DNA from: Paenibacillus rhizosphaerae
GTDB lineage: Bacteria; Bacillota; Bacilli; Paenibacillales; Paenibacillaceae
NCBI RefSeq assembly: GCF_014192015.1
Contig: NZ_JACHXJ010000001.1
Location: 1,736,001-1,800,000 of the forward strand
Length of the DNA stretch: 64,000 nucleotides
Direction of reading: 5' to 3'
In this document: positions 33,090 to 42,469 of the stretch, piece after piece
How the letters are laid out: each line of letters opens with the position of its first letter
Numbering within the stretch: position 1 is the stretch's first letter
The notes under the pieces: generated by a model
Told to the model about the DNA's origin: nothing
The model's input: only the letters and a program-made list of their open reading frames with translations
Database searches by the model: none
Program-made: the position numbers and the translations under genes

Positions 33090-34578
33090 GCATTGGGCGC
33101 TTGCGGAGCTCGTCGAATTATTCCGGATCTATGAAGCGGAGCACCGCATTTTTGCGTTTGGCAGCGGAGATGAAGCGTTGGCCGCAGCCTATGTGAACAC
33201 GCCCGACCTGGTATTAACCGACATCACGATGCCGGGTGTGGACGGGCTGGAATTGATCAAAGCGTTAATCGGCGTCCATCCTGACCTCAAAGCCATCGTG
33301 CTGAGCGTGCATGACCAGTTTACCTATGCCCAGCAGGGAATGAAATTGGGAGTCATCGACTATTTGCTGAAGCCTGTCCGCAAGGAGGTTTTATACGCGG
33401 CCATCGACCAGACGCTCCTTCATATTACAAACGATACGAAAAGAAAAACCGAACGTATGCATGCAGCTGTCGCACAGATGCTCTTATCTTCAGAGAGCCC
33501 GGAGAATGAGTATACGTCAACCGTTACCGGAAGTCTATATTTCGCAGCATTACTGCAAACAAAAGTCCATATCACGGAAGTAGGCGAAGAAGACATGTTG
33601 GACGGCAGCATAAAATCGTTATTTCTGACGCAGCTCCGGGAACAAGACATCCACTGCATCGACGTTGGCGCAAAGCGTAAGGTCCTCCTGGCAGCCCTAG
33701 ATAATGAGCATCTCATTGCTTATTGCACATCCTGCCTTCAAACGCTTTATCAACAACTGACCCGCTCCGGAATTCAAGTGCATATGGGCTATGTGGTCAA
33801 GCAGAGGGGGGAGTCCCTGCACTCCAGCTATACGTCGTTGAACCAAATGATCGAGGAGCAGAGGAAGTTCGGAATGTCCACATTTGTGACTCCGGACACG
33901 CGCAGTGTAGAGGCGGAAATCGGTGAAATATGGGATCGGGCCAGGCTGCTCCAAAATTTTATCACGCAGGGGGAAATCCAAAAAGGAAAAGAGTCGATCC
34001 ACAGCATGGTCTATGAACTGAAGCATCATCAACTGACTTTAAAGCAGCTCATGATGTTCGTAAGTGATCTTTTCTATTCGCTCAAATATAACCTACATGC
34101 TTCCTCGAAGCGGGGTACCCGAATCACCGCGCTCCATGAAGATATTCATGTCCTTCAAGAATTCACAACGTATGACGAATTGTCCGGCTGGCTCACCCGT
34201 AAAGTATTCGGGCTGTTCGGGGGGCAGACACCTCTAGATCAGAAACCCAAAGAACTCGTCCCCATTTTGTTAAATCTGATCCATTCGAATTATCAGCATG
34301 ATCTTTCACTTCAGCAGTTTGCTGCGGAACATCACGTCAGCCTCGGTTATTTGTCACGCTTGTTTAAAACCCAGACGGGGCATACTTTTTCAGATTATTT
34401 GATCAGGCACCGGATCGAAGCAGCCAAAACCCTGCTGCGTGAGGGAGCTCGCATCACAGATGTCAGCAGACTTGTCGGCTATGAAGACCCGAAGCACTTC
34501 AGCCATGTATTCAAGCGAATCGTCGGCGCCCCCCCTAAAACATACGCTCAAAGGCAAAAAAGAAAATTCACCCCCTGA
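33064..34578 (+). CDS. YesN-type response regulator, AraC output (second locus)
   Basis: This regulator has 504 residues. The receiver has D53 in LTDITMPG and K103 in YLLKPV. The C-terminal AraC double HTH (about residues 400-500) includes YDPKHFSHVFKRIVGAPPKTY-like sequence, here as GYEDPKHFSHVFKRIVG. ATG 33064 follows GGGAGGAGG and lies inside the kinase gene; a longer frame from 32860 is entirely within the kinase and rejected. It most likely activates the transporter starting at 34745. Confidence 0.93.
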   Translation: MNIFLVEDEHWALAELVELFRIYEAEHRIFAFGSGDEALAAAYVNTPDLVLTDITMPGVDGLELIKALIGVHPDLKAIVLSVHDQFTYAQQGMKLGVIDYLLKPVRKEVLYAAIDQTLLHITNDTKRKTERMHAAVAQMLLSSESPENEYTSTVTGSLYFAALLQTKVHITEVGEEDMLDGSIKSLFLTQLREQDIHCIDVGAKRKVLLAALDNEHLIAYCTSCLQTLYQQLTRSGIQVHMGYVVKQRGESLHSSYTSLNQMIEEQRKFGMSTFVTPDTRSVEAEIGEIWDRARLLQNFITQGEIQKGKESIHSMVYELKHHQLTLKQLMMFVSDLFYSLKYNLHASSKRGTRITALHEDIHVLQEFTTYDELSGWLTRKVFGLFGGQTPLDQKPKELVPILLNLIHSNYQHDLSLQQFAAEHHVSLGYLSRLFKTQTGHTFSDYLIRHRIEAAKTLLREGARITDVSRLVGYEDPKHFSHVFKRIVGAPPKTYAQRQKRKFTP

Positions 34579-34744
34579 AAATGGGCAAAAACACAGGTGT
34601 TCACCCCTCCGTAAACCATCTAATCTTAACATACGAGGGAACCCGGGCCCTTGATGCTGCATCGTTTCTTCCATCGAAACGCATTCAACCTTTTAGCAAT
34701 CCGCAGGATCAAATGAAGGAATCAGTTAGGGGAGGTTGTGAAAC

Positions 34745-36076
34745 ATGAGGATGACGAAGAGCAAACTGCTTGCATTCGTTACCAGTATCGTGTTGATGAT
34801 GACGCTGCTCGCAGGCTGTGGGGGAGGGGGCAATGCCGCCGAAGGCGATACCGGAACCGCCGGTTCAACTTCAAAAAAGACGACGCTGACCTTGATGGTC
34901 GGCAACACCGGTACAACCCTGGAGGCGTTGAAGGCAGTAGCGGCGGAGGCTGAGAAAAAGCTGAATATCGCCATCGAATTCGATATTAAACCGGACGGCG
35001 GGGAAGGTGATAATCTGGTCAAGACGCGCCTGGCCACCGGCGATATGGATGATCTGCTCGTTTATAACACCGGATCGCTTTTCCTGGCGCTGAATCCGGA
35101 AGAGCACTTTATGGACGTCACGAACGAACCTTTTATGACGAATGTGCTTGATTCCTTCAAGACGGTCGTCACAGCCAGCGATAAAGTGTACGGCGCTCCT
35201 GTCGGCTCCACCAATGCAGGGGGCATTTTGTACAACAAAAAGGTTTATGCCGACCTTGGCCTGTCCGTACCGAAAACATGGGATGAGTTTATGGCCAACA
35301 ACGAGAAAATCACGGCCGCCGGCAAAACCGCCGTACTTGCATCCTACAAGGATACTTGGACTTCGCAGTTGTTCGTGCTGGCCGACTTTTATAACGTTCA
35401 GGCGCAGGTTCCGAATTTCGCGGCGGATTACACGGCTAACAAGGTCAAGTATGCGACCACGCCTGCGGCGCTCCGCGGCTTCGAAAAGATTGAAGAAGTG
35501 TACAAGAAGGGCTATATGAATAAGGATTTTCTGGCAACGACCTATGACGTGGCGCTGAAAATGCTGGCTACCGGCGAAGGCGTGCATTACCCGATGCTGT
35601 CCAGCGGACTCGATACGATCATGGCCAATACGCCGGACCAGATCGACGACATCGGATTTTTCGCCCAGCCAAGCGACAGCGCGGACGTAAACGGGCTGAC
35701 CATCTGGATGCCGAGCGGCCTGTATATCAACAAAGACACCAAAAACGCCGACGCGGCAAAGAAATGGGTGGAGTATTTTGTCTCTCCGGAAGGGCAGGCT
35801 GTGTTCGCTTCCAAGGTAAAAGCGGCGGGACCATACGTGATCAAAGGCGCCACACTGCCGGACGATTCTTACGGTGCCGTGAAAGATATGCAGCATTATT
35901 TCGACGAGGGGCACACTGCTCCGGCGCTTGAATTTGTCTCCCCGGTCAAAGGACCGAACCTCGAAAACATCACGGTTGCCGTCGGCAGCGGCATCAGCAC
36001 CGGCAAGAAAGGGGCCGAAGACTACGACAAGGACGTGGAGAAACAGGCGCAGCAGCTGAATCTTCCTGGCTGGTAA
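34745..36076 (+). CDS. CUT1 ABC transporter solute-binding lipoprotein (second locus)
   Basis: This binding protein has 443 residues and a lipoprotein signal ending LAGC (Cys25) followed by a glycine-rich tether. The mature protein has the family 1 fold (TLTLMVGNTGTTLEAL, YNKKVYADLGLSVPKTWDEF). GGGGAGG precedes the ATG. The 166-base gap after the response regulator holds no gene; I saw no clear promoter in it. It heads an apparent operon reaching the terminator at 46.8 kb. The ligand is probably a sulfated or otherwise acidic glycoside, judging from the enzymes that follow; that is inference. Confidence 0.9.
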   Translation: MRMTKSKLLAFVTSIVLMMTLLAGCGGGGNAAEGDTGTAGSTSKKTTLTLMVGNTGTTLEALKAVAAEAEKKLNIAIEFDIKPDGGEGDNLVKTRLATGDMDDLLVYNTGSLFLALNPEEHFMDVTNEPFMTNVLDSFKTVVTASDKVYGAPVGSTNAGGILYNKKVYADLGLSVPKTWDEFMANNEKITAAGKTAVLASYKDTWTSQLFVLADFYNVQAQVPNFAADYTANKVKYATTPAALRGFEKIEEVYKKGYMNKDFLATTYDVALKMLATGEGVHYPMLSSGLDTIMANTPDQIDDIGFFAQPSDSADVNGLTIWMPSGLYINKDTKNADAAKKWVEYFVSPEGQAVFASKVKAAGPYVIKGATLPDDSYGAVKDMQHYFDEGHTAPALEFVSPVKGPNLENITVAVGSGISTGKKGAEDYDKDVEKQAQQLNLPGW

Positions 36077-36097
36077 TCGCCGAGAAAGGAGAACTTC

Positions 36098-36964
36098 ATG
36101 ACCAAAACCAAGATGAGAACGTATTCGTATTTCTTTTTACTACCAGCCGGCATCATATACTTCGTCTTTTATTTGCTCCCAACCATCCTGTCGTTTTTCT
36201 TCAGCATGACGAGATGGACCTTAACGAAATGGACGTATATCGGCTTTGAGAACTATGCCACGTTCTTCTCCGAAACGTCGCTGAGCATCGGTTTCCGGAA
36301 CACGCTTGTGTATGCCGTCGTGACCTGCGGGTTAAAAGTCGTGCTTGGTCTTCTGCTCGGTGCCTTCCTGACATCAAGGGTCCTGTTCAAAAACTACTTG
36401 CGTTCGGTCATTTTTTTTCCGACCTTGCTCAGTACGATCGCCGTGGGGATCGCTTTCTCCACGATGATGCACCCTTCGCACGGGATGTTCAACACCGTTC
36501 TGGCCTCTCTCGGCATCACCGGACCGGATTGGCTGGGCAATACCAAAATCGCATTATTGTCCGTTGCGATGGTCGATGTCTGGAAGGGTGTCGGCGTCGC
36601 GACGGTCATCTACATCGCGGGAATATCGGCGATTCCCCAGGAATATTACGAGGCCTTGAAGATCGACGGAGGGAACAACTATTCCGCTTTTTGGAACATC
36701 ACGCTGCCGCTGAGCCGGCCGGCCATGAACTCCGTCATTATCCTCGCCTTCATCGGCGGCCTGCGCTCCTTCGATTTGATTTGGGCGATGACGAAGGGAG
36801 GACCCGGTTTCACGACTGACCTGATCGCCTCCATCATATATAAGCAGTACCAGGCTGGTTTTTATGGGCTCGCAACGGCCGGTAACGTGATCTTGTTCAT
36901 CGCTGTCTCGGTGCTGGCGTTTCCGCTCTATAAGTTCCTGACGAAAAGCGAGGTGAACTTATGA
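36098..36964 (+). CDS. CUT1 ABC transporter permease, MalF-like (second locus)
   Basis: This 288-residue membrane permease has six helices and the ATPase-docking loop YEALKIDGGNNYSAFWNITL. It starts with YFFLLPAGIIYFVFYLLPTI, typical of MalF/UgpA types. It overlaps the next permease by four bases (ATGA). No ATPase gene is present in the locus. Confidence 0.93.
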   Translation: MTKTKMRTYSYFFLLPAGIIYFVFYLLPTILSFFFSMTRWTLTKWTYIGFENYATFFSETSLSIGFRNTLVYAVVTCGLKVVLGLLLGAFLTSRVLFKNYLRSVIFFPTLLSTIAVGIAFSTMMHPSHGMFNTVLASLGITGPDWLGNTKIALLSVAMVDVWKGVGVATVIYIAGISAIPQEYYEALKIDGGNNYSAFWNITLPLSRPAMNSVIILAFIGGLRSFDLIWAMTKGGPGFTTDLIASIIYKQYQAGFYGLATAGNVILFIAVSVLAFPLYKFLTKSEVNL

Positions 36965-37869
36965 GCAAAGGTCTAAGCAGCGATCACATGATCAAGGGCA
37001 TTCGTGGAAGCAGGAGCGAGCATGTTGAAGGCAGGCTAACCAAACGCGTGAAGAGAATCACGATAGGTGTCGTGGCTCTGGTACTGAGCACCTTGATCTT
37101 TTGGATTCCCTTTTACTTTGTCATCATCAATTCGATTAAAAATCAGGCGGAATCCGCGGATATGAGCATGGCTTGGCCGACCAGCTTTCATTTTCTGGAC
37201 AATTATAAAGCCGTCCTGACCGCCTCGGATTATATGCTGATCCGCGCATTCATCAACAGCACGCTGCTCACCGTCCTGTCCATCAGCATCCTCGTTGTTG
37301 TGGCGGCGATGGCAGGTTTCGTGCTGCAGCGCAGGGAAGGCGGGAGGACGTCCTCCTTCATTAATTTTCTTGTGCTCGCCGGATTGATGATTCCGCCGGC
37401 CATCGTGCCGACGATCTGGGTGCTCGATTCCATCGGCTTGTTCAAGACGCTGGCGGGGATCACGCTGATCGAAGTCGCGCTTCATTTTCCGTTTGCGGCG
37501 ATTTTGTACAAAGCATTCGTTGCGACGCTTCCCCGCGAAGTCGATGAGAGCGCCTTGATCGACGGATGCGGAGGCGGCCGGTTATTTATGAGCATCATTT
37601 TTCCGCTATTGAAGCCGGTCACCTCGACCGTGATCGTTTTGACGTCCATCAATGTGTTTAACGACTTTGTCAATCCGCTTTACTTTTTCCCCGGCGCGGA
37701 CAACGCCACGATCCAGCTGACGCTGTACAATTTCATGAGCCGGTTCACGACGTCGTGGAACTTGCTGTTTGCGGATATCGTGCTGATCTCGATCCCGCCG
37801 CTCATTCTCTTTATTTTCTTTAACAAAAAAATCGTGGCGGGGATGACGGCAGGGGCGGTCAAAGGATAG
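36961..37869 (+). CDS. CUT1 ABC transporter permease, MalG-like (second locus)
   Basis: This permease has 302 residues with an N-terminal cytoplasmic extension of about 30 residues (KGLSSDHMIKGIRGSRSEHV) before the first helix, then six helices. The docking loop DESALIDGCGGGRLFMSIIF is present. It forms the channel with the preceding permease, translation being coupled through the ATGA overlap. The 169-base gap that follows contains a cre-like site. Confidence 0.92.
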   Translation: MSKGLSSDHMIKGIRGSRSEHVEGRLTKRVKRITIGVVALVLSTLIFWIPFYFVIINSIKNQAESADMSMAWPTSFHFLDNYKAVLTASDYMLIRAFINSTLLTVLSISILVVVAAMAGFVLQRREGGRTSSFINFLVLAGLMIPPAIVPTIWVLDSIGLFKTLAGITLIEVALHFPFAAILYKAFVATLPREVDESALIDGCGGGRLFMSIIFPLLKPVTSTVIVLTSINVFNDFVNPLYFFPGADNATIQLTLYNFMSRFTTSWNLLFADIVLISIPPLILFIFFNKKIVAGMTAGAVKG

Positions 37870-37972
37870 AAGGATGACCCCGGCTGAATGTGCTTAACAA
37901 ATCGTCCGGATCGGTACGGTTTCTGTCCCGATCGACCATGAATCCGGAAATCACGGGGATTATGATGTTATT

Positions 37973-37986
37973 AGAAAACGGTTACA
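37973..37986 (+). promoter_or_regulatory. cre-like site
   Basis: AGAAAACGGTTACA matches the catabolite-responsive-element consensus TGWAANCGNTNWCA at 13 of 14 positions. It lies between the permease and the oxidoreductase genes and could let CcpA reduce expression of the downstream enzymes. Confidence 0.5.
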
Positions 37987-38038
37987 GATCTTCTGCTTGT
38001 GGGGCAACGAATCAATGACGGATGAAAGGGATGAGGAA

Positions 38039-39145
38039 ATGGCGGTCAAAATCGGAATCGTCGGCATGAATGGAATCGGGAATAACCACGCCAATTGTTA
38101 TAAGGAAGACGAATTGGCGGACGTCGTAGCGGTGTGCGACGTCGTTCGGGAACGTGCGGATGCCGCTGCGGAAAGACACGGTGTAAAAGCCTATTACAGC
38201 GTGAAGGACATGATCGAGAATGAACCGGATTTGCAGGTTGTCGACATTACGACCGGAGGGATCGATAACGGAAGCTGGCATTTCGAGCCGGCGATGGAAG
38301 CGATCGGTTACGGCAAGCATGTGCTCGTCGAAAAGCCGCTGTGCAATGATGTCCGCGAAGGCCGCGAACTGGTGGCCTTCGCAGAGAAGCAGAAAGTGTA
38401 TCTCGGCTGCAACCTGAATCACTATTTCACGGCTCCAGCCGAGAAGGCGAAGGCATACATGGACGGCGGAGAAATCGGCGAGCTAGTCTACTGCCTCGCC
38501 AAGATGGGCTTCAATGGCGGCGAAGCGAATTATGCGCCTGCCGGCTCCGCGAAAATCAGCGGACATCCGTATTTTCACATGCGGGCGTTTTTAACGCATC
38601 CCTTCAGCGTGATGCGGCATTTCTGCGGGGACATCACCCACATCCAAACGTTCTCGGACCGGCCGGGGTTCCGCCGCAGTGCCGGTGACGTGATGGTGTC
38701 CATCAACAGCATTCATGTCAAGTTTGCCAATGGCGGCGTAGGGTATCTGCTTAGCCAGCGGGGCGATGCGGTGTATGGACTCGGCGGCTGGTGGAGCTTG
38801 GAGGTGGCTGGATCCAAGGGAACGTTCTGCATCGAAAATTGCGTCGAGAAGGTTTCGTTCTGGAAAGCGGAGAAAGGCATCGCCGCGATCAGCGTTCAAC
38901 CGGAACCGGTCGTCACCGATTTCGGAACAAACGATTTTAACCGGACGTTCAACAACCGGCTCCACGCCTTCCTGGAGGATGTAGAGAACAAGGTGTCACA
39001 GGACCAGCTGCGCGCCAGCGGTCGCGATGCACTGGCCGTATTGGAATACGTTCATGCGGTTCAGGAGTCTTACGAACTCGGCGGTGAAGTCGTTCGGCCG
39101 CATCCGTTGCCTCCGCTGCATGGGGATCCGCTGTACTTGAAGTAA
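38039..39145 (+). CDS. Gfo/Idh/MocA-family oxidoreductase
   Basis: This 368-residue protein has an N-terminal NAD(P) Rossmann fold (KIGIVGMNGIGNNHANCY), the family's EKP motif in VLVEKPLCNDVREG, and the C-terminal alpha/beta domain. Family members oxidise or reduce sugar or cyclitol hydroxyls. ATG 38039 follows AAAGGG by eight bases; ATG 38015 or GTG 37997 would add residues without homology. It is the first of two such enzymes in the locus (the other is at 41448), suggesting two redox steps or an epimerisation via a keto sugar. Confidence 0.88.
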   Translation: MAVKIGIVGMNGIGNNHANCYKEDELADVVAVCDVVRERADAAAERHGVKAYYSVKDMIENEPDLQVVDITTGGIDNGSWHFEPAMEAIGYGKHVLVEKPLCNDVREGRELVAFAEKQKVYLGCNLNHYFTAPAEKAKAYMDGGEIGELVYCLAKMGFNGGEANYAPAGSAKISGHPYFHMRAFLTHPFSVMRHFCGDITHIQTFSDRPGFRRSAGDVMVSINSIHVKFANGGVGYLLSQRGDAVYGLGGWWSLEVAGSKGTFCIENCVEKVSFWKAEKGIAAISVQPEPVVTDFGTNDFNRTFNNRLHAFLEDVENKVSQDQLRASGRDALAVLEYVHAVQESYELGGEVVRPHPLPPLHGDPLYLK

Positions 39146-39194
39146 GGAGTGTAGACATTATCCATTATCCGAAGAACAAGGAGGAAAACTCGAG

Positions 39195-39998
39195 ATGATC
39201 AAGTTAGGGGTCAATTCCGTATTATTCAAGCATTTCAGCTTTGCGGAAGCGGCGAAGCAAATCGCGCTCTGCGGCTACGACGGAGTCGAGATTGCCGCGA
39301 TTCAGGGCATGTGCGAACATCTGGACCTTATCCGCTGGAAGGAGCAGAAGAACGAGCTGCTCGAAATCGTTCAGGAGAACGGTTTGACGTTCCTGTCGAC
39401 TGAAGTGGCATCATTGGATGAACAGAGGCTGCTTCCTGCGTTCGAGGCGGCCGCCGAGATGAATATCCCGATCGTGAACGTCGGTCCAGGCGGCAAGATG
39501 AATGTCGAGGAAGACCTCAATGCATCGATCGATAAACTGGCCATCATGTCTGAGAAGGCAGCGTCATTTGGCGTAACGCTGTGCGTCAAAGCCCATGTAG
39601 GCAACGCGATCCACAATACGCCGACAACGCTGCGGGCCATGGGGGAGATTCCCTCCCCGGCGTTCGGCATAGACATGGACCCAAGCCATATTCACCGCGC
39701 CGGCGAACGGGCCGAAGAGGCACTGCCCGCCGTGTTAACACGGGTGAAACACATCCATATCCGCGACTGCCTGGGGAGGGAGCAAGGACCGGGTCCAATA
39801 GAGCTGCAGGCGTGCGGAAGGGGAGACATTGATTTGTTCGGATATTGCAAAGCCATGGTGGACGGGGGGTACGACGGCCCGGTTGTGTTAGAGGTCATCG
39901 GTGCCTCACCGGAACACTCGCTGGCACAGGTTTCGATCGTTGCCGCCGAATCGTATGGCTACTTGAATGCAATCCTCAAAAGTTTGAGCGCACGGTAA
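39195..39998 (+). CDS. Sugar phosphate isomerase/epimerase-like TIM-barrel protein
   Basis: This protein of the xylose isomerase-like/AP-endonuclease 2 superfamily has 267 residues. Metal-site sequences typical of the fold are seen: the central Glu in STEVASLDEQ, ending VVLEVIGASP, and the His/Asp set in FGIDMDPSHIHRAG and VKHIHIRD. Members of this group (IolE/IolI, hydroxypyruvate isomerases, keto-sugar epimerases) act with Gfo/Idh/MocA oxidoreductases. GGAGG precedes the ATG. Its substrate is unknown. Confidence 0.85.
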   Translation: MIKLGVNSVLFKHFSFAEAAKQIALCGYDGVEIAAIQGMCEHLDLIRWKEQKNELLEIVQENGLTFLSTEVASLDEQRLLPAFEAAAEMNIPIVNVGPGGKMNVEEDLNASIDKLAIMSEKAASFGVTLCVKAHVGNAIHNTPTTLRAMGEIPSPAFGIDMDPSHIHRAGERAEEALPAVLTRVKHIHIRDCLGREQGPGPIELQACGRGDIDLFGYCKAMVDGGYDGPVVLEVIGASPEHSLAQVSIVAAESYGYLNAILKSLSAR

Positions 39999-40032
39999 AA
40001 TCCATTTTTGGTAAGGAGGGAACTCAATCGAC

Positions 40033-41451
40033 ATGAGCAACCGTAAGCGTAAAAACGAGCCTAAGCGTAAGCCCAACGTGATCATTTTCGGTATCGACAG
40101 CCTTCGGCGCGATCATATGAGCTCGTATGGTTACGAAAAGCTGACGACCCCGTATATCGACCGCGTAGCGAAGGACGGTGTCCTGTTCGAGAAGCATTTC
40201 AGTCCCAGCATTCCGACCACCCCGGCCTACGCATCTATGCTGACCGGCATGGACGTATTCGGAACGGACGTCGTGGCACTCCGCCATGAAGGACCATTAG
40301 GCGATCATGTGCAGACTCTGGCCGAAACGCTGGGTGATCACGGCTATAACACGACTTGTATCGGTTTTACCGGCAATCCGTCCTCGCGTGGATTCGATAC
40401 GTATCTGGATTACGAGTCTTGGCTGCCCGATGAAACGGGACGAACGCCGAAAGCGCAAAATTTGAACGAAGTCGCCGTACCGGAGCTGGAACGCTTGGCA
40501 GCGGACAACAAACCGTTTTTCCTCTTTTTGCGGCATATGGATCCGCATTCGCCTTATTTGCCGCCCGCGCCGTATGAACGGATGTTTTATGGCAGTGACG
40601 AAAAGGATCCCGGCAACCGCTCCATGGAACCGGTTTACGCCTTCAAACCGTTTGCCGATTTTTTGAAATCATGGATTCCGGAAGGCGTAACCGACCAGGA
40701 ATACGTGACTGCGCAGTATGACGGGGCCGTCGCCTATATGGATGCCTGCATTCAAACCATCTTTGCCAAACTCAGCGCGATGGGCCTGGAAGACGATACG
40801 CTCGTGATCATCACCGCCGATCACGGCGAGACGCTGTATGAGCACGACTGTTATTTCGACCATCATGGGATGTACGACTGCACATTGGTCGTCCCGCTCA
40901 TCATCAAGTTTCCGGGCCGCGTGCCGGCCGGGAAGCGGGTATCCGACGTCACCGTCATTTCAGACGTGATGCCGACGGTTCTTGATCTGCTTGGCATTAC
41001 GACGGAGACCAAGTTCGATGGGCGCAGTCTGCGCAAGACGGTCGCAGGCGAGGAGCGGAACCGGATCAGTGAATTTTATATTACCGAGTGCACCTGGATG
41101 CGCAAGCATGGCTGGCGTACACCGGAATGGAAGCTAATCCGGGCGCTTGAACCGGACTTCCATTTCAAGCCTGAGGTGGAGCTGTATAATCTCATTCTGG
41201 ATCCCGAAGAGAATCATAATGTCGCGGAGCAGGAGCCGGAGGTCGTTGCGCTGCTAACGAAACGGATGGAAGATCATATTGCGAAGAGAGAGCAGGAGAC
41301 CCAGAGAGTGAACCCGATCTATACCAATTTGAATTGGCATGGAACAGGCAAGAAATTCACCTCGTCCCAGGAAGTGTATGATTCCCTGCACATTGGATCG
41401 ATCAAAAAGGCGCGTTCGCTGCAGGCGAAGGAAAAGGCGGAATCCCGATGA
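40033..41451 (+). CDS. Sulfatase-fold hydrolase with Thr at the nucleophile position
   Basis: This 472-residue alkaline-phosphatase-superfamily protein lacks a signal peptide. The metal-binding regions are intact: IIFGIDSLRRDHMSSYGY, TADHGETLYEHD and DHHGMYD. In a true sulfatase the active site reads C/S-x-P-x-R; here it is T62-T-P64-A-Y66, so the formylglycine precursor and the arginine are both replaced. Thr nucleophiles occur in phosphodiesterases (NPP), lipoteichoic-acid synthases and phosphoethanolamine transferases. This may therefore be a phosphodiesterase or phosphonate hydrolase rather than a sulfatase. Its stop overlaps the next ATG. Confidence 0.85.
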   Translation: MSNRKRKNEPKRKPNVIIFGIDSLRRDHMSSYGYEKLTTPYIDRVAKDGVLFEKHFSPSIPTTPAYASMLTGMDVFGTDVVALRHEGPLGDHVQTLAETLGDHGYNTTCIGFTGNPSSRGFDTYLDYESWLPDETGRTPKAQNLNEVAVPELERLAADNKPFFLFLRHMDPHSPYLPPAPYERMFYGSDEKDPGNRSMEPVYAFKPFADFLKSWIPEGVTDQEYVTAQYDGAVAYMDACIQTIFAKLSAMGLEDDTLVIITADHGETLYEHDCYFDHHGMYDCTLVVPLIIKFPGRVPAGKRVSDVTVISDVMPTVLDLLGITTETKFDGRSLRKTVAGEERNRISEFYITECTWMRKHGWRTPEWKLIRALEPDFHFKPEVELYNLILDPEENHNVAEQEPEVVALLTKRMEDHIAKREQETQRVNPIYTNLNWHGTGKKFTSSQEVYDSLHIGSIKKARSLQAKEKAESR

Positions 41452-42452
41452 TCAAGGTTGCTGTCGTCGGTGTCAATAATATTGGCAAGATTCACTGCCG
41501 TGCTTACAAGCAGCACCCGGATACGGAGCTTGTCGCCGTATGCGACCTGATGCCGGACCGCGCCAAGGCGGCGGGACTCGAGCATGGTGTTCCTTTCTAC
41601 ACGGATCTGCGTGAGCTTCTCGCCGCGGAGTCTGTGGATATCGTGGCCGTAGCGACGGCGGGAGTCGAGAAGGGAAGCCATCATTTCGAGCCTGCTGTCA
41701 TCGCGATGGAAGCAGGAAAAGACGTGCTCGTCGAGAAACCAATATCGAACCGGATCGAAGAGGCCCGCAGCATGGTCGCCCTGGCCCGGGAAAAAGGCGT
41801 AAGGCTTGCCTGCAATCTTAACCACCGCTTTACGCCCGCTGCGTACAAGGCTAAAGAAATCATCGAACAAGGCAAGCTCGGTTCCATGCTGTATATGAAC
41901 ATGCGGCTTACCATCGCGAACCGGCAGGAGGATACGGAGTGGCTGCACCTGCGTGCGCTGCATCCGCATTCGATCGACGTCATGCGCTACTTCGCCGGCG
42001 ACGTGAAGCGGGTGCAGGCATTCATGACGAAGGCGCCGGGTCGGAGCTCGTGGTCGACCGTTTCCGTTAACATGGAGTTCGTTTCAGGAGCGGTCGGTCA
42101 TCTGACCGGCAGTTACGACGCCTCCATGCGCCACCCGATCGAGTTTTGTGAAGCTGGCGGCACCATGGGCCGGATCGTCATCGACAACGTCTATGAGAGC
42201 ATGACGTATTATCCGCATCAATCGGATGAGCTTACGGTGCTGCGTAATCCATTGTTTGGCGGGATGCAGGGCTTTGACGACACGTTCAAGCACCGGATCA
42301 ACCGTTTTATCGAACAGATCAAGGGAGGAGTTTCCCCCGAAGATATCGAGGCTTCCGGCTCGGATGCGCTCGCCGCACAGGAAGTCATCGAAGCGGCCAT
42401 ACGATCGCATCAGTCCGGCGGAATACCCGTAGAGGTGCCGACCAGCCCATAA
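41448..42452 (+). CDS. Gfo/Idh/MocA-family oxidoreductase (second copy)
   Basis: This 334-residue enzyme has the NAD(P) motif VAVVGVNNIGKIHCRAYKQH, then VLVEKPISNRIEEA with the family's EKP, and the C-terminal sheet domain. It is similar in layout to the protein at 38039 and probably works in the same pathway on a related intermediate. It starts by an ATGA overlap with the sulfatase-fold gene, so the two products are likely made together. Confidence 0.88.
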   Translation: MIKVAVVGVNNIGKIHCRAYKQHPDTELVAVCDLMPDRAKAAGLEHGVPFYTDLRELLAAESVDIVAVATAGVEKGSHHFEPAVIAMEAGKDVLVEKPISNRIEEARSMVALAREKGVRLACNLNHRFTPAAYKAKEIIEQGKLGSMLYMNMRLTIANRQEDTEWLHLRALHPHSIDVMRYFAGDVKRVQAFMTKAPGRSSWSTVSVNMEFVSGAVGHLTGSYDASMRHPIEFCEAGGTMGRIVIDNVYESMTYYPHQSDELTVLRNPLFGGMQGFDDTFKHRINRFIEQIKGGVSPEDIEASGSDALAAQEVIEAAIRSHQSGGIPVEVPTSP

Positions 42453-42469
42453 GCAGGAGGTACTTAAGA

